Shown here: piece by piece, positions 16,940 through 25,976 of the stretch
Numbering within the stretch: the first letter of the stretch is position 1
Layout of the letters: each line of letters begins with the position of its first letter
Assembly (NCBI GenBank): GCA_947378845.1
Contig: CANCLQ010000004.1
Coordinates: forward strand, 1 to 61,734
From: Opitutia bacterium
Lineage (GTDB): Bacteria > Verrucomicrobiota > Verrucomicrobiia > Opitutales > UBA953
Length of the DNA: 61,734 nucleotides
Direction of reading: 5' to 3'
Program-made: the position numbers and the translations under genes
Notes under the pieces: model-generated
Database searches by the model: none
Told to the model about the DNA's origin: nothing
The model's input: the letters and a program-made list of their open reading frames with translations, nothing else

Positions 16940-18310
16940 TTAGAACGCAACCTGAGCTTGGAGGCGGATCGCGTCGACCGTAGCCTTTTCACCCTTATTA
17001 ACAGTAGCGTTAAGTGCAGTGCTTGAAACGACGCCAGTAGCACCATTTCTCGAACCTAGAGCGTCATTGAAGTTAGCGCGCTCAAATCCAAGTTGGACCT
17101 TTGCATTTGGACCATAAACTGCAGACCCAAGAGCATTGAGCGTGAAGTAATAGTTCAAACCAACGTACAGAGCTTCTGACTTATTAAAGTACAAACCAGT
17201 TGATCCAGTAGTTGTAGCATAGTCTCTCTCCTGGGAGTTAATGTTCATACCACGACCATCGGTATCAAGGCTAGTGTAGCGAGCTACACCTTCCCAGTTG
17301 TCGTTAATCTTGTAAGCAACAGTGGCATTGTAACCAGTAGGCGTATGTCCGGCAGCAGTGTCGGTAAGCTTGGTGGACATGTATTCACCCATAGCAGTCC
17401 AGTTAAAGTACTGAACTTGTACGAATGGGTTATATCCTTCCATGGTTGCGGCAGTATTTGCAGTGCTCGCAACATCGAAGAACTGGTTCTTACCATAGTT
17501 CACACCGATTGCATATTTTTCGCTGTCAGAGGCCTTGTAGTTATAAACCAAGTTAGCATAAACACCGAGATCGTTTTGACCCTTACCAGCTGAGGTGAAA
17601 TCACGATTACCATTGGTAACAGCAACGCCGTATTCAAAGCCTTGTGGGTTAATTAAACTGTTGTAGAAAAGACCTACGTGGTGAGCGCCAAAGCCAAGGC
17701 GACCCTTAGCATTTTCAGCTTCGTTCCAGTAGCGATTGGTGATACCGCGCTCAACTGTCAGCAACTTCGAGGACGATGCCTTGAAGAGGGACGAGAGGGT
17801 GCTTTCTTCATAACCCCACGCTACCTTGCGGTAACCAAAGTCAAGTGAGCCATATGAACCAGCGTAGCTAAGCATCGCACGGTCAATCCAGGAAGTTGCA
17901 CTTGATGTAGTGTTGCCGGAAATGTCCATAACGAGGTTACCAGAAATGCCTTCACCTACGTCAGCAAGAAGCTCAACATAAAGACGGCGCATGATGAAAC
18001 CAGATTGAGAAGGCAAATCAGTCGTAACTCCAGTAATTGCATTTGTGTATTCACTAGCAAAGTTCTGGAACTGGGTCTGGAAGTAACCCGAGATCGTCAG
18101 ACGCTTGGTTGCATCTTCTTTAGGGAAAACGCGGTTGATACCGGAAGCGGCACGAGCGTTGGAAGATTCTTCCAATGCAGCAGCGCGTTCTTCGGCGGTG
18201 ATCACGCCCTTCTTCACGAGGAGGTCGAGCGTGGACTTATCTTGCGCAAACGAGGATACAGCAGTGAGTGCCGCGGCCGCGATGAGCATGGATTTGAGGG
18301 TATTGTTCAT
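16940..18310 (-). CDS. Outer-membrane beta-barrel porin
   Basis: The 456-aa product has a clear signal peptide (MNNTLKSMLIAAAALTAVSSFAQ, cleaved after about residue 23). A short helix-turn segment STLDLLVKKGVITAEERAAAL follows, common before the barrel of verrucomicrobial porins. About 370 residues of alternating aromatic/polar strands rich in Gly, Tyr, Asn and Thr then lead to the C-terminal IRLQAQVAF, whose terminal Phe is the BAM recognition signal. This resembles the phosphate-selective porin O/P family, but the substrate cannot be inferred. Start ATG 18308-18310 was chosen because it opens the signal peptide; an in-frame upstream start at 18370 would not. A terminator follows. Confidence 0.88.
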   Translation of the reverse strand: MNNTLKSMLIAAAALTAVSSFAQDKSTLDLLVKKGVITAEERAAALEESSNARAASGINRVFPKEDATKRLTISGYFQTQFQNFASEYTNAITGVTTDLPSQSGFIMRRLYVELLADVGEGISGNLVMDISGNTTSSATSWIDRAMLSYAGSYGSLDFGYRKVAWGYEESTLSSLFKASSSKLLTVERGITNRYWNEAENAKGRLGFGAHHVGLFYNSLINPQGFEYGVAVTNGNRDFTSAGKGQNDLGVYANLVYNYKASDSEKYAIGVNYGKNQFFDVASTANTAATMEGYNPFVQVQYFNWTAMGEYMSTKLTDTAAGHTPTGYNATVAYKINDNWEGVARYTSLDTDGRGMNINSQERDYATTTGSTGLYFNKSEALYVGLNYYFTLNALGSAVYGPNAKVQLGFERANFNDALGSRNGATGVVSSTALNATVNKGEKATVDAIRLQAQVAF

Positions 18311-18420
18311 AGGTTTGTGTGCTTTTGAGCGGGTGCAGTATCGCACCCCAATGTGACAAACGTATGGCAACGGAGTGAACAGACTGTAACTCCCCCGTAA
18401 CTTATAGACAGATTTTTAGC

Positions 18421-19296
18421 CTACCCGAGCTGACTTAAACCGTCGTAAATGCTGGAATACTTAGGTTTCCAGGCCAATTCGGCCAAAACCCGCTGATTGC
18501 TGACAACCCTACTGGGCTGCGTGCGCCCACCTTTACGTATCCGCGGCCCTGCGGGGGCGTTGACATCAAAACTAACATCACCGCCACCAACATGCTTCGC
18601 AATCCACAGAGCTAAATCTTTTTTCGTCACAGGTTTTCCATCCGTAATATTATAAACCCGCGCACCGTCTGGACCACTTGTTATCGCTGCCAACACCGAA
18701 TGCGCTGCATCATCGCGATGCAGATAATTAATAAAGTGATTCACGCGTCCACCAATCACACGCTCTCCGCGTTTAATTTGATCCAACAAGTGATGACGAC
18801 CCGGACCATACAATCCACCGAAACGTAAAACGCGTGCAGACTTAAATCCAGCAGCCATCACCGCTCGCTCGCCTTGTAAAATCGCATCCGCAGTTTCTGC
18901 TCCACCGACTTCTGATTCCTCCGACACAACTCCGCCATCATCCTGACGGTACACGCCTGTCGAACTGGTAAAAATAAAGTGAGTCGCACCGACTTGTTTT
19001 GCCCAGGCAATCGCACGCTTCACACCTATATTATAAGCCAAATCATAAGCCTCCGGCCCTCCCCCACCCGTACTCGCCGCATACACCACCGCATCAACCG
19101 ACTTTGGCAACACACTCAAATCCCCAGTATATAAATCAAGAGCCTCAGCTAAAATCCCATCGGCTCGCAATTTGTCACGCGATTCAATCGAACGCACAAC
19201 GCCTGTTACGTGATGCCCTTGCGACTTCGCAATGCGCGCAAAGGCGGCACCAATGTAGCCACAGCCCAGCACAACAATGTTCAATACAGGTCTCAC
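18421..19296 (-). CDS. Atypical SDR / NAD-dependent epimerase-like protein (YeeZ-like)
   Basis: The 291-aa product has an N-terminal nucleotide-binding motif LGCGYIGAAFARI (about residues 10-22) and FIFTSSTGVYRQDDGG, which resemble the extended/atypical short-chain dehydrogenases of the YeeZ type. I do not see the classical YxxxK catalytic pair at the expected place (the region reads ADAILQGERAV), so it may bind NAD(P) without typical SDR catalysis. It starts at GTG 19296, whose GTGA overlaps the lpxB stop, and is the last gene of the clpB-Gfo-lpxB-SDR run. The substrate is unknown. Confidence 0.8.
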   Translation of the reverse strand: MRPVLNIVVLGCGYIGAAFARIAKSQGHHVTGVVRSIESRDKLRADGILAEALDLYTGDLSVLPKSVDAVVYAASTGGGGPEAYDLAYNIGVKRAIAWAKQVGATHFIFTSSTGVYRQDDGGVVSEESEVGGAETADAILQGERAVMAAGFKSARVLRFGGLYGPGRHHLLDQIKRGERVIGGRVNHFINYLHRDDAAHSVLAAITSGPDGARVYNITDGKPVTKKDLALWIAKHVGGGDVSFDVNAPAGPRIRKGGRTQPSRVVSNQRVLAELAWKPKYSSIYDGLSQLG

Positions 19297-20480
19297 TTAT
19301 TTAAAAAGCTGTTCATCCACTCCGCCGGAGTCGCCCCGGCACGGGCAGATAATAAATTAATTAATTCTGCAGCATCCGACTTCGCCTGCTCGCGCGGCTG
19401 GGCATCATCCACACAATGCGTCAGTCGCTCCGCCAATCCATCTGGCTCACAATCACCCTGCAAATATTCCGGCCAGGCCTGACGTTTAAGTAAAATATTA
19501 GCGATACCGAGATTATCCACACGGCCCGCAATCAGTCGTCGCCCCACAAACCAGGTCAGCGGATTCGCGCGATAAACCACTGCACCAGGAATGCCCGCTA
19601 AAGCGACGGATAGCGACATCGTGCCAGAGCTGACCAACGCAGCCGAAGCAGCCACTGGACCTTCGGACACTGGACGTAAATCAATTCCCTTCGCGGCCTC
19701 ACCATACTCCGCACAAAGTCGGTACAGCTCCGCATGCACTTCGCCGCCTGTATGTAATACGACCGCACGTCGTTTAGGATGTGTCTCACGAAAAGTTGCA
19801 AAGGCCTCTATCAACGTCGGGAAAATTTTCCTGACAGGCTTGGGTCGGCTACCAGGTAAAAGTAAAACAGGACCGTCAGGATCATAACTTAATCCCAGCT
19901 TGTGACTCTCCTCCGCGAAAGGATGCCCAACAAATTGAGCGTCCAATTTCGTGTCCGCATAAACAGCCGGTTCAAAAGGAAAAATCGTGCCCACCGAATC
20001 CAAATCGCGCGCCATCGTGAAACGACGCTTAGGTTTCCACGCCCATAATTGCGGGCTGACATACTGAAGCACAGGCGTGCTACCGCCACCGGCTACTGAA
20101 ATACCTGCTTTGCGTAATTCATTCGCGAAACGTAAATTCAAACCTGGGTAATCAACCAAGACCACGAGCTTTGGCTTATGCGCTTTGGCCCAATCCACCA
20201 TTCGCGCAAAGAGTTTTCGATAAAACGGGTAAGCGGCTAAAACCTCCACAATCCCCACCGCTGAAAAACCAGTCATATCAAATAATAACTGTGCGCCCGA
20301 TTCGCGCATGCGAGGGCCACCAAAGGCCGCAATCTTCAGCGACGGATTTTTAATCAACAAATCCTGTATCACCTTCGCGGCGTGCTGATCGCCCGAATGC
20401 TCGCCTGCTAAAAATAAAATATCTACCGACCCCGCCCGTGGTCGTTCAAAACTTTTGGGAATGGACGGGAACGCGCTCAT
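19293..20480 (-). CDS. lpxB: Lipid-A-disaccharide synthase
   Basis: LpxB joins UDP-2,3-diacylglucosamine to 2,3-diacylglucosamine-1-phosphate to make the lipid A disaccharide at the inner membrane. The 395-aa product has the N-terminal AGEHSGDQHAAKVI, PKLVVLVDYPGLNLRFA, the donor-binding LLPGSRPKPVRKIFPTLIEAF and SSGTMSLSVALAGIPGAVVYR, then LTWFVGRRLI. It shows that the organism makes LPS with a standard lipid A backbone. It is overlapped by 4 bp at both ends, by Gfo/Idh/MocA upstream and SDR downstream. Confidence 0.95.
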   Translation of the reverse strand: MSAFPSIPKSFERPRAGSVDILFLAGEHSGDQHAAKVIQDLLIKNPSLKIAAFGGPRMRESGAQLLFDMTGFSAVGIVEVLAAYPFYRKLFARMVDWAKAHKPKLVVLVDYPGLNLRFANELRKAGISVAGGGSTPVLQYVSPQLWAWKPKRRFTMARDLDSVGTIFPFEPAVYADTKLDAQFVGHPFAEESHKLGLSYDPDGPVLLLPGSRPKPVRKIFPTLIEAFATFRETHPKRRAVVLHTGGEVHAELYRLCAEYGEAAKGIDLRPVSEGPVAASAALVSSGTMSLSVALAGIPGAVVYRANPLTWFVGRRLIAGRVDNLGIANILLKRQAWPEYLQGDCEPDGLAERLTHCVDDAQPREQAKSDAAELINLLSARAGATPAEWMNSFLNK

Positions 20481-21421
20481 CGACGGGCCATGCCAGCTCG
20501 AATCTGTTCCGTAATCTTTAAAGCGACTTCTAATGCAGTGCGACCGAGTTCGCCGCTGACCTTCGGGCTCTTACGTTCGCGTACACAACTAACAAACGAG
20601 GCGAGTTCCACGGCCAATGGCTCAGCTTTCTCAATTGGAATTTCTTCCTTCGCAAAACCGCCTTCGGCCGTTGGATCGACTTTCACGGTGTGGCCTTTCT
20701 GGCCCATAAAATCAATGGAGAGGTAACCACCCGTCTGGAATACACGAATCTCGCGATTCTTCTTCAGCGAAACGCGGCTGGCGCTGAGATTTGCGACGCA
20801 GCCATTTTTAAAAGCAATACGTGCATTCGCAATATCCTCGGTCTTAGTCACCACCGAAACACCCACCGCATCAATTCGCTCCACCGGTGAATTTGCGATT
20901 TGTAAAACAATACCGATGTCGTGAATCATCAAGTCGAGCACGACGCCGACCTCTGTGCCACGCGGTGTAAACGGCGCTAAACGTTCTGCGGTGATGTAAC
21001 GTGCATCTGTCACGGCCTTCTCTAAATACGACATCACAGGATTATAATGCTCGATGTGTCCAACCTGCACAATCCGATCGGCCTTACGCGCGGCGGCCAA
21101 AATCTTTTCAGCTTCATCGAGCGTCACACATAGCGGCTTCTCTACCAAGAGGTGACAGCCCTTTTCCAAAAGTTTAACGGCTAAATCGGCGTGGTGATTT
21201 GTCGGAACTACAATGCTCACCGCATCGCAGCCCTTCGCCATATCTTCAATGGTCGCAAAGCGCTGACACGAGTGGCGCGCGCAAATCTCGGCGGCGCGTT
21301 TATCGTCGGGCTCATAGATACCCGCCAACTCCGCCCCCTCGAGTGTCGAATAAATGCGGGCGTGATGCTGGCCGAGCGAACCCGTGCCTGCCACCCCACA
21401 ACGTATGCGCGTTGCTGTCAT
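20477..21421 (-). CDS. Gfo/Idh/MocA-family oxidoreductase
   Basis: The 314-aa product has the N-terminal Rossmann motif GVAGTGSLGQHHARIY, the family signature EKP in LLVEKPLCVTLDEAEK, and GHIEHYNPV, the catalytic-region motif often seen in sugar-nucleotide dehydrogenases. Position between clpB and lpxB, with a 4-bp overlap with lpxB, suggests a role in lipid A or surface-sugar synthesis. GnnA-type UDP-GlcNAc 3-dehydrogenases belong to this family, but no GnnB-like aminotransferase sits beside it, so that function is only a hypothesis. I chose ATG 21421 over an in-frame TTG at 21436. Confidence 0.85.
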   Translation of the reverse strand: MTATRIRCGVAGTGSLGQHHARIYSTLEGAELAGIYEPDDKRAAEICARHSCQRFATIEDMAKGCDAVSIVVPTNHHADLAVKLLEKGCHLLVEKPLCVTLDEAEKILAAARKADRIVQVGHIEHYNPVMSYLEKAVTDARYITAERLAPFTPRGTEVGVVLDLMIHDIGIVLQIANSPVERIDAVGVSVVTKTEDIANARIAFKNGCVANLSASRVSLKKNREIRVFQTGGYLSIDFMGQKGHTVKVDPTAEGGFAKEEIPIEKAEPLAVELASFVSCVRERKSPKVSGELGRTALEVALKITEQIRAGMARR

Positions 21422-21452
21422 GACAGGAACATTCAACGGGATGCTTCAATCT

Positions 21453-24053
21453 TCAACCCGAAAACCCGCCCGCCTTGGCTTCGAAGGCCACCTTATCACC
21501 TGCTAAAGTGACACGCACTAACGAGCCGTCGACAATCTTGCCGGCCAATAATTCCTTGGCCAACGGAGTCTCGATTTCGCGCTGAATGAAACGACGTAGA
21601 GGACGTGCCCCATAAACTGGGTCCAAGCCGCGATCCGCCAACCATTGGAGCACCTTAGCGTGTAATTCTAAGCGAATGCGTTTCGGCGCCAAACGTGCAT
21701 TGAGGCCTTCAATTAAAATCGCAGCAATCGACGCAACTTCTTCGATGCCGAGCGGACGGAAGAGCACGACTTCATCGACGCGATTTAAGAACTCTGGACG
21801 GAAATGCTGACGGAGATCCGCCATCACTGATTCACGCACACTTTCCGAGAGACCTTCCAGGCCCGCTGCACTCGCAATGTGGCGACTGCCAATATTGGAA
21901 GTCATAATAAAAATCGCGTTGCGACAATCCACCGTGCGACCTTGCGAATCGGTTAAGCGTCCGTCGTCCAACACCTGCAGTAAAATATTAAACACATCAG
22001 GGTGCGCCTTCTCGACTTCATCTAATAAGACTACGCAGTAAGGGTGACGGCGAATAGCTTCCGTTAATTGTCCGCCTTCTTCGTGACCAATGTATCCAGG
22101 AGGCGCGCCCACTAAACGCGAGACCGCATGCTTCTCCATGTATTCAGACATATCAATGCGAACCATCGCTTTCTCGGTGTCAAAAAGCTCCATGGCTAAA
22201 GCTTTAGCTAATTCAGTTTTACCAACACCCGTCGGACCTAAGAATAAGAATGACCCCACAGGACGGCGTGCATCTTGCACACCTGCACGTGCACGTTGCA
22301 CGGCTTCCGAAACCGCTTGCACGGCTTCCACCTGACCAACAACGCGCTTCTGCAATCGATCCGCGAGTTGTAAAAGTTTTTCCCGCTCACTTGAAAGCAA
22401 ACGTGTAATCGGTACGCCGGTCCAGCGAGCCACTACTTCAGCAATTTCTTCTGGCGTAACCGTCTCGCGGAAAAGTCCAGTGCCGGACTTCGCCGTCTTC
22501 TCCATGGCGGCAACATCTTTTTCTAATTGCGGAATACGTCCGTGACGCAACGCAGCCATCGCATTCAGATCACCTTTACGCTCCGCTTCCGCCATCTCGC
22601 GACGAGCCGCATCGAGTTGCTCACGCACCGCGCGGACTTTCGTCACCTCAGCCTTATCCGATTCCCATCGACTACGTACCGTACGCTGCGATTCACGTGC
22701 CTCTGCTAATTCTTTTCGTAAAATTTCTAGACGTGCCTTCGAGGCATCGTCCTTCTCATTCTTCAAGGCGGAGTCTTCGACTTCGAGCTGTAAAACCCGA
22801 CGATTCAGCACGTCTAATTCAGACGGCACACTGTCAATTTCCGTACGAATCTGCGCACAGGCTTCATCAACTAAATCGATTGCTTTATCGGGCAAGAAGC
22901 GGGCCGTGATGTAACGATCCGAAAGCACAGCTGCTTCAACGAGTGCCGCATCTTCAATGCGCACACCGTGGTGCACTTCAAAGCGTTCACGCAAGCCGCG
23001 TAAAATGGAAACAGTGTCGGGTACGCTGGGCGGCTCGACCATCACTTGTTGGAATCGACGTTCCAGGGCAGCATCTTTCTCAACGTGCTGACGAAACTCG
23101 TCCAAAGTCGTAGCGCCAATACAATGCAGCTCACCCCGTGCTAACATGGGCTTTAATAAATTCGCGGCATCCATTGCGCCGTCGGTCTTCCCTGCTCCAA
23201 CGAGCGTGTGCATTTCGTCGATGAATAACAGAATGCCACCTTCCGCAGATTTCACTTCGGATAGCACAGCCTTCAGACGTTCTTCAAATTCGCCGCGATA
23301 TTTTGCTCCAGCCAGTAGCGCACCCATATCGAGCGAGAAAATCGTTTTGTCGCGCAAGCCTTCAGGCACATCGCCATTCACAATTCGCTGGGCCAATCCT
23401 TCGACCACAGCCGTTTTGCCTACACCTGGCTCACCGATGAGCACAGGATTATTTTTTGTGCGACGAGATAAGATTCGAATGACGCGTCGGATTTCTTCAT
23501 CGCGACCAATCACGGGGTCCATTTTACCCGTGCGAGCGCGTGCCGTTAAATCCATCCCGTACTTAGTAAGGGCCTCATAGGTGGCCTCAGGATTCGAGGT
23601 CGTGACGCGCTGAGATCCACGCACCGATTTTAAGGCAGTCATGATTCCTGCACGGCCAAAATCGATAGCCTTAAATACTGCCCGCAATGAAGCTGATTCG
23701 CTTAATGCCAATAAAACGTGCTCTGCCGAAACATAATCATCCTTCATCGCGGCAGCTTCTTCTTTCGCCTTTAATAAGACTTCATGGGCTTCCGATGATA
23801 GCCCGGGCTGCGTGGGAGCCTGCGATAATTTTGGTAAACGTGCGAGCACACCAGCCAACGCAGAATTTAAAGCCTTATCATCTTTATTTGCCCGACGGAA
23901 CAAAGTGGGCGTGACGCCGTCTTCCTGCGACATGAACGCGTAGAGAATGTGGGCCGGCTCGATCGAGGCATGCCGGCGCTGAATGACTTCGCTTTGTGCA
24001 AGCTGAAGCGCCTCGTTGGTTTTATCCGTTAGATTTCCGAATGGGGTACTCAT
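21453..24053 (-). CDS. clpB: ATP-dependent disaggregase ClpB
   Basis: ClpB is the hexameric AAA+ disaggregase that rescues aggregated proteins with DnaK. The 866-aa product has the Clp-N domain, AAA-1 with Walker A GEPGVGKTAV and LLFIDEMHTLVGAGKTDGA, a coiled-coil middle domain (about residues 410-525) that marks ClpB rather than ClpA, and AAA-2 with GPTGVGKTEL, KHAVSRLVGAPPGYIGHEEGG and VLLDEVEKAH. No IGF/L ClpP-docking loop is evident. Upstream I see neither a CIRCE inverted repeat nor a convincing heat-shock promoter. Confidence 0.97.
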   Translation of the reverse strand: MSTPFGNLTDKTNEALQLAQSEVIQRRHASIEPAHILYAFMSQEDGVTPTLFRRANKDDKALNSALAGVLARLPKLSQAPTQPGLSSEAHEVLLKAKEEAAAMKDDYVSAEHVLLALSESASLRAVFKAIDFGRAGIMTALKSVRGSQRVTTSNPEATYEALTKYGMDLTARARTGKMDPVIGRDEEIRRVIRILSRRTKNNPVLIGEPGVGKTAVVEGLAQRIVNGDVPEGLRDKTIFSLDMGALLAGAKYRGEFEERLKAVLSEVKSAEGGILLFIDEMHTLVGAGKTDGAMDAANLLKPMLARGELHCIGATTLDEFRQHVEKDAALERRFQQVMVEPPSVPDTVSILRGLRERFEVHHGVRIEDAALVEAAVLSDRYITARFLPDKAIDLVDEACAQIRTEIDSVPSELDVLNRRVLQLEVEDSALKNEKDDASKARLEILRKELAEARESQRTVRSRWESDKAEVTKVRAVREQLDAARREMAEAERKGDLNAMAALRHGRIPQLEKDVAAMEKTAKSGTGLFRETVTPEEIAEVVARWTGVPITRLLSSEREKLLQLADRLQKRVVGQVEAVQAVSEAVQRARAGVQDARRPVGSFLFLGPTGVGKTELAKALAMELFDTEKAMVRIDMSEYMEKHAVSRLVGAPPGYIGHEEGGQLTEAIRRHPYCVVLLDEVEKAHPDVFNILLQVLDDGRLTDSQGRTVDCRNAIFIMTSNIGSRHIASAAGLEGLSESVRESVMADLRQHFRPEFLNRVDEVVLFRPLGIEEVASIAAILIEGLNARLAPKRIRLELHAKVLQWLADRGLDPVYGARPLRRFIQREIETPLAKELLAGKIVDGSLVRVTLAGDKVAFEAKAGGFSG

Positions 24054-24179
24054 AATTAAAATCTAAACTGCAAGAACCATTCCAACCGACTCCTTTAAGA
24101 TTACCCCCCATTTTAGGCACCGCAATGGCTGTTTAAAAGTTTCGCTTCAATGAATGAGACTTTTCGGCAGTCACACTGA

Positions 24180-24215
24180 GTCGCAAAGGCGACGACCTGT
24201 CGCAAAGGCCTTTGC
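24180..24215. repeat. 11-bp direct repeat and 14-bp palindrome between clpB and the SirB1-like gene
   Basis: GTCGCAAAGGC occurs at 24180-24190 and 24199-24209 (19-bp period), and the second copy is part of the perfect palindrome GCAAAGGCCTTTGC (24202-24215). The site lies in the divergent 206-bp gap, 45 bp before the ATG of the plus-strand gene. Confidence 0.4.
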
Positions 24216-24259
24216 AGTACCGTATTGCCCAACCTCCTTTGTTGAGTCATAAAGAAAGT

Positions 24260-25105
24260 ATGACGCCACTCGCGCAGCTTTCCGCCTTAGAGCGGTTGCT
24301 CGACGACCCCTCACCCGTGGTCCGCAAAGCCGTCATCGAGGGCGTGAAATCGGCTGGCACCGACGGCGTACTCTGGCTCGAAAAACTGAGTACCGATAAA
24401 ACTCTCGGTATCTACGCTCAATCCCTCCTCGGCGATCTTCGTACATCTGAGTCTGCCACTCACTCCTTCCTGAATTATATTAACGCAGGAAAAATGGACC
24501 TGGAAGAAGCCTGCTTATTACTGGAACGTGTAATCCACCCTTCACTCTCTGAACACGCTTACGACGCCGAACTGGATCGACTCGCCTCGCGCACCCGCGA
24601 ACTGATCGCGGAGCCGCTCGACACCAAAGAAAAGTGCCGCCTGCTTTGTCGCGTGATTTTCGGAGAAGAAGGCTACCGCGGTGCCGAACGTTCATTCGCA
24701 GCGCCCGACTCATCGTTACTCTCACGCGTGATGTCGACCAAGCGCGGCATCCCGATTTCACTCTGTATTATTTTCTTACTCGTCGCCCGCCGACTCAATC
24801 TCCCCGTTGAACCCGTCGGCCTGCCTGGACGTTTCATGGTCGGCGTCTTCACTGGTCGCACTCCATTTTATATCGATTGTTATCAAGGCGGCACCTTCCG
24901 TACTCGCGCAGAAGTACAACTCTTACTCCTCGATAATCAATTACCCGCGGACGAAAATTTCCTTCAACCAGTTACCGTGACACAAACGATTGCCCGCTGT
25001 TGCCGGAATTTAGTTTCACAACTTGAAGCCCACGGTAATGATCGCGGCAGCCGTCAATTTGTCGGCTTCGTTCACGCCCTCGAAAAATTTGATGCCCGTG
25101 CCTAA
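24260..25105 (+). CDS. SirB1/transglutaminase-like protein
   Basis: The 281-aa product has an N-terminal helical, HEAT-like region (about residues 8-60, RKAVIEGVKSAGTDGVLWL). A SirB1-type transglutaminase-like domain follows, with FGEEGYRGAERSFAAPDSSLL, VMSTKRGIPISLCIIFLLVARRLNLPV and GRFMVGVF...YIDCYQGG. The Cys-His-Asp triad of true proteases is not intact in the usual form, as in most SirB1 proteins, whose function is unknown. Start ATG 24260 was chosen over a TTG at 24212, since AAAGAAAG precedes it. Its end overlaps the aroE start by 14 bp. Confidence 0.82.
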   Translation: MTPLAQLSALERLLDDPSPVVRKAVIEGVKSAGTDGVLWLEKLSTDKTLGIYAQSLLGDLRTSESATHSFLNYINAGKMDLEEACLLLERVIHPSLSEHAYDAELDRLASRTRELIAEPLDTKEKCRLLCRVIFGEEGYRGAERSFAAPDSSLLSRVMSTKRGIPISLCIIFLLVARRLNLPVEPVGLPGRFMVGVFTGRTPFYIDCYQGGTFRTRAEVQLLLLDNQLPADENFLQPVTVTQTIARCCRNLVSQLEAHGNDRGSRQFVGFVHALEKFDARA

Positions 25106-25970
25106 TTCCACGCTCACCCTCGCTGACATCCGTCAGACCAACTTTCCTGCACGAAGTCTCGGTGTCTTGGGCGACCCAATCTCCCATTCACTCAGTCCAG
25201 CGATGCACAATGCGGCTATTACTACAGGCAGCGCTCAACACCCTGAATTAAAAGGCTTAAACTACTACCGAATTCACATTAAGCCCGATGAATTAGCAGA
25301 AGCACTCAACGTCCTTAAAGCGAAAGGCTTCATGGGATTAAACCTCACAGTGCCTCATAAAATCGCTGCACTTAAATTAGTCTCGAGCCTCTCCCCGCAG
25401 GCGCAGGCCGCTGAATCCGTCAATACACTCACAATCACGTTGCAGGGTTGGGCTGGCGATACGACCGATGGACAGGGCTTCATCGAAGCTTATCAAGAAA
25501 AGAGCGGACAAAAAATCGCAGATAAAGAAGTTGTTATTCTTGGTGCAGGTGGTGCTGCACGGGCCGTCGCCGCAGCCTGCTTGAACGCACAATGTAAAAA
25601 TCTCTTCATCGCGAATCGCGACACCAAAAAAGCTGAAGCTCTCGTAGCCGCACTCAAAGATTCTCGCGCTCATTGTGGTGAATTAATATCCGTCGGCCCC
25701 AAAGCCGTGATTATTAATTGCACGACACTCGGACTAAAAGCTGATGACGATAGCCCGCTCGCCGAAAAATTTCTGAAAGTTGGGCAATTTGTTTTTGATA
25801 CCACTTACGGATCATCTCAGTCCAAACTTTTACAAATTGCCCAAGCCCATGGCGTCGCCCACTGCGACGGACGTCCAATGCTACGCTGGCAAGGTGCGTT
25901 GGCCTTTAAACTCTGGACGGGCATCACGCCTCCCGCCGCACCGATGCGCCAAGCGATCGGCGAGAAATAA
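25092..25970 (+). CDS. aroE: Shikimate dehydrogenase
   Basis: AroE reduces 3-dehydroshikimate with NADPH in aromatic amino-acid synthesis. The 292-aa product has the substrate-binding GDPISHSLSPAMHNAA, the catalytic lysine in LNLTVPHK, the NADP Rossmann motif GAGGAARAVAAACL, and the C-terminal LRWQGALAFKLWTG. The usual G-x-N-T-D-G turn reads GDTTDGQGF, so the canonical Asn is Thr; otherwise the catalytic residues look intact. The start at ATG 25092 lies inside the end of the preceding gene. Confidence 0.94.
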   Translation: MPVPNSTLTLADIRQTNFPARSLGVLGDPISHSLSPAMHNAAITTGSAQHPELKGLNYYRIHIKPDELAEALNVLKAKGFMGLNLTVPHKIAALKLVSSLSPQAQAAESVNTLTITLQGWAGDTTDGQGFIEAYQEKSGQKIADKEVVILGAGGAARAVAAACLNAQCKNLFIANRDTKKAEALVAALKDSRAHCGELISVGPKAVIINCTTLGLKADDDSPLAEKFLKVGQFVFDTTYGSSQSKLLQIAQAHGVAHCDGRPMLRWQGALAFKLWTGITPPAAPMRQAIGEK

Positions 25971-25976
25971 TATTTT

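Noticed and set aside
24054..24180. CIRCE element or sigma-32 promoter upstream of clpB
   Set aside because: No TTAGCACTC-type inverted repeat is present; TTGAAG followed by CCATTG resembles a heat-shock promoter only weakly.
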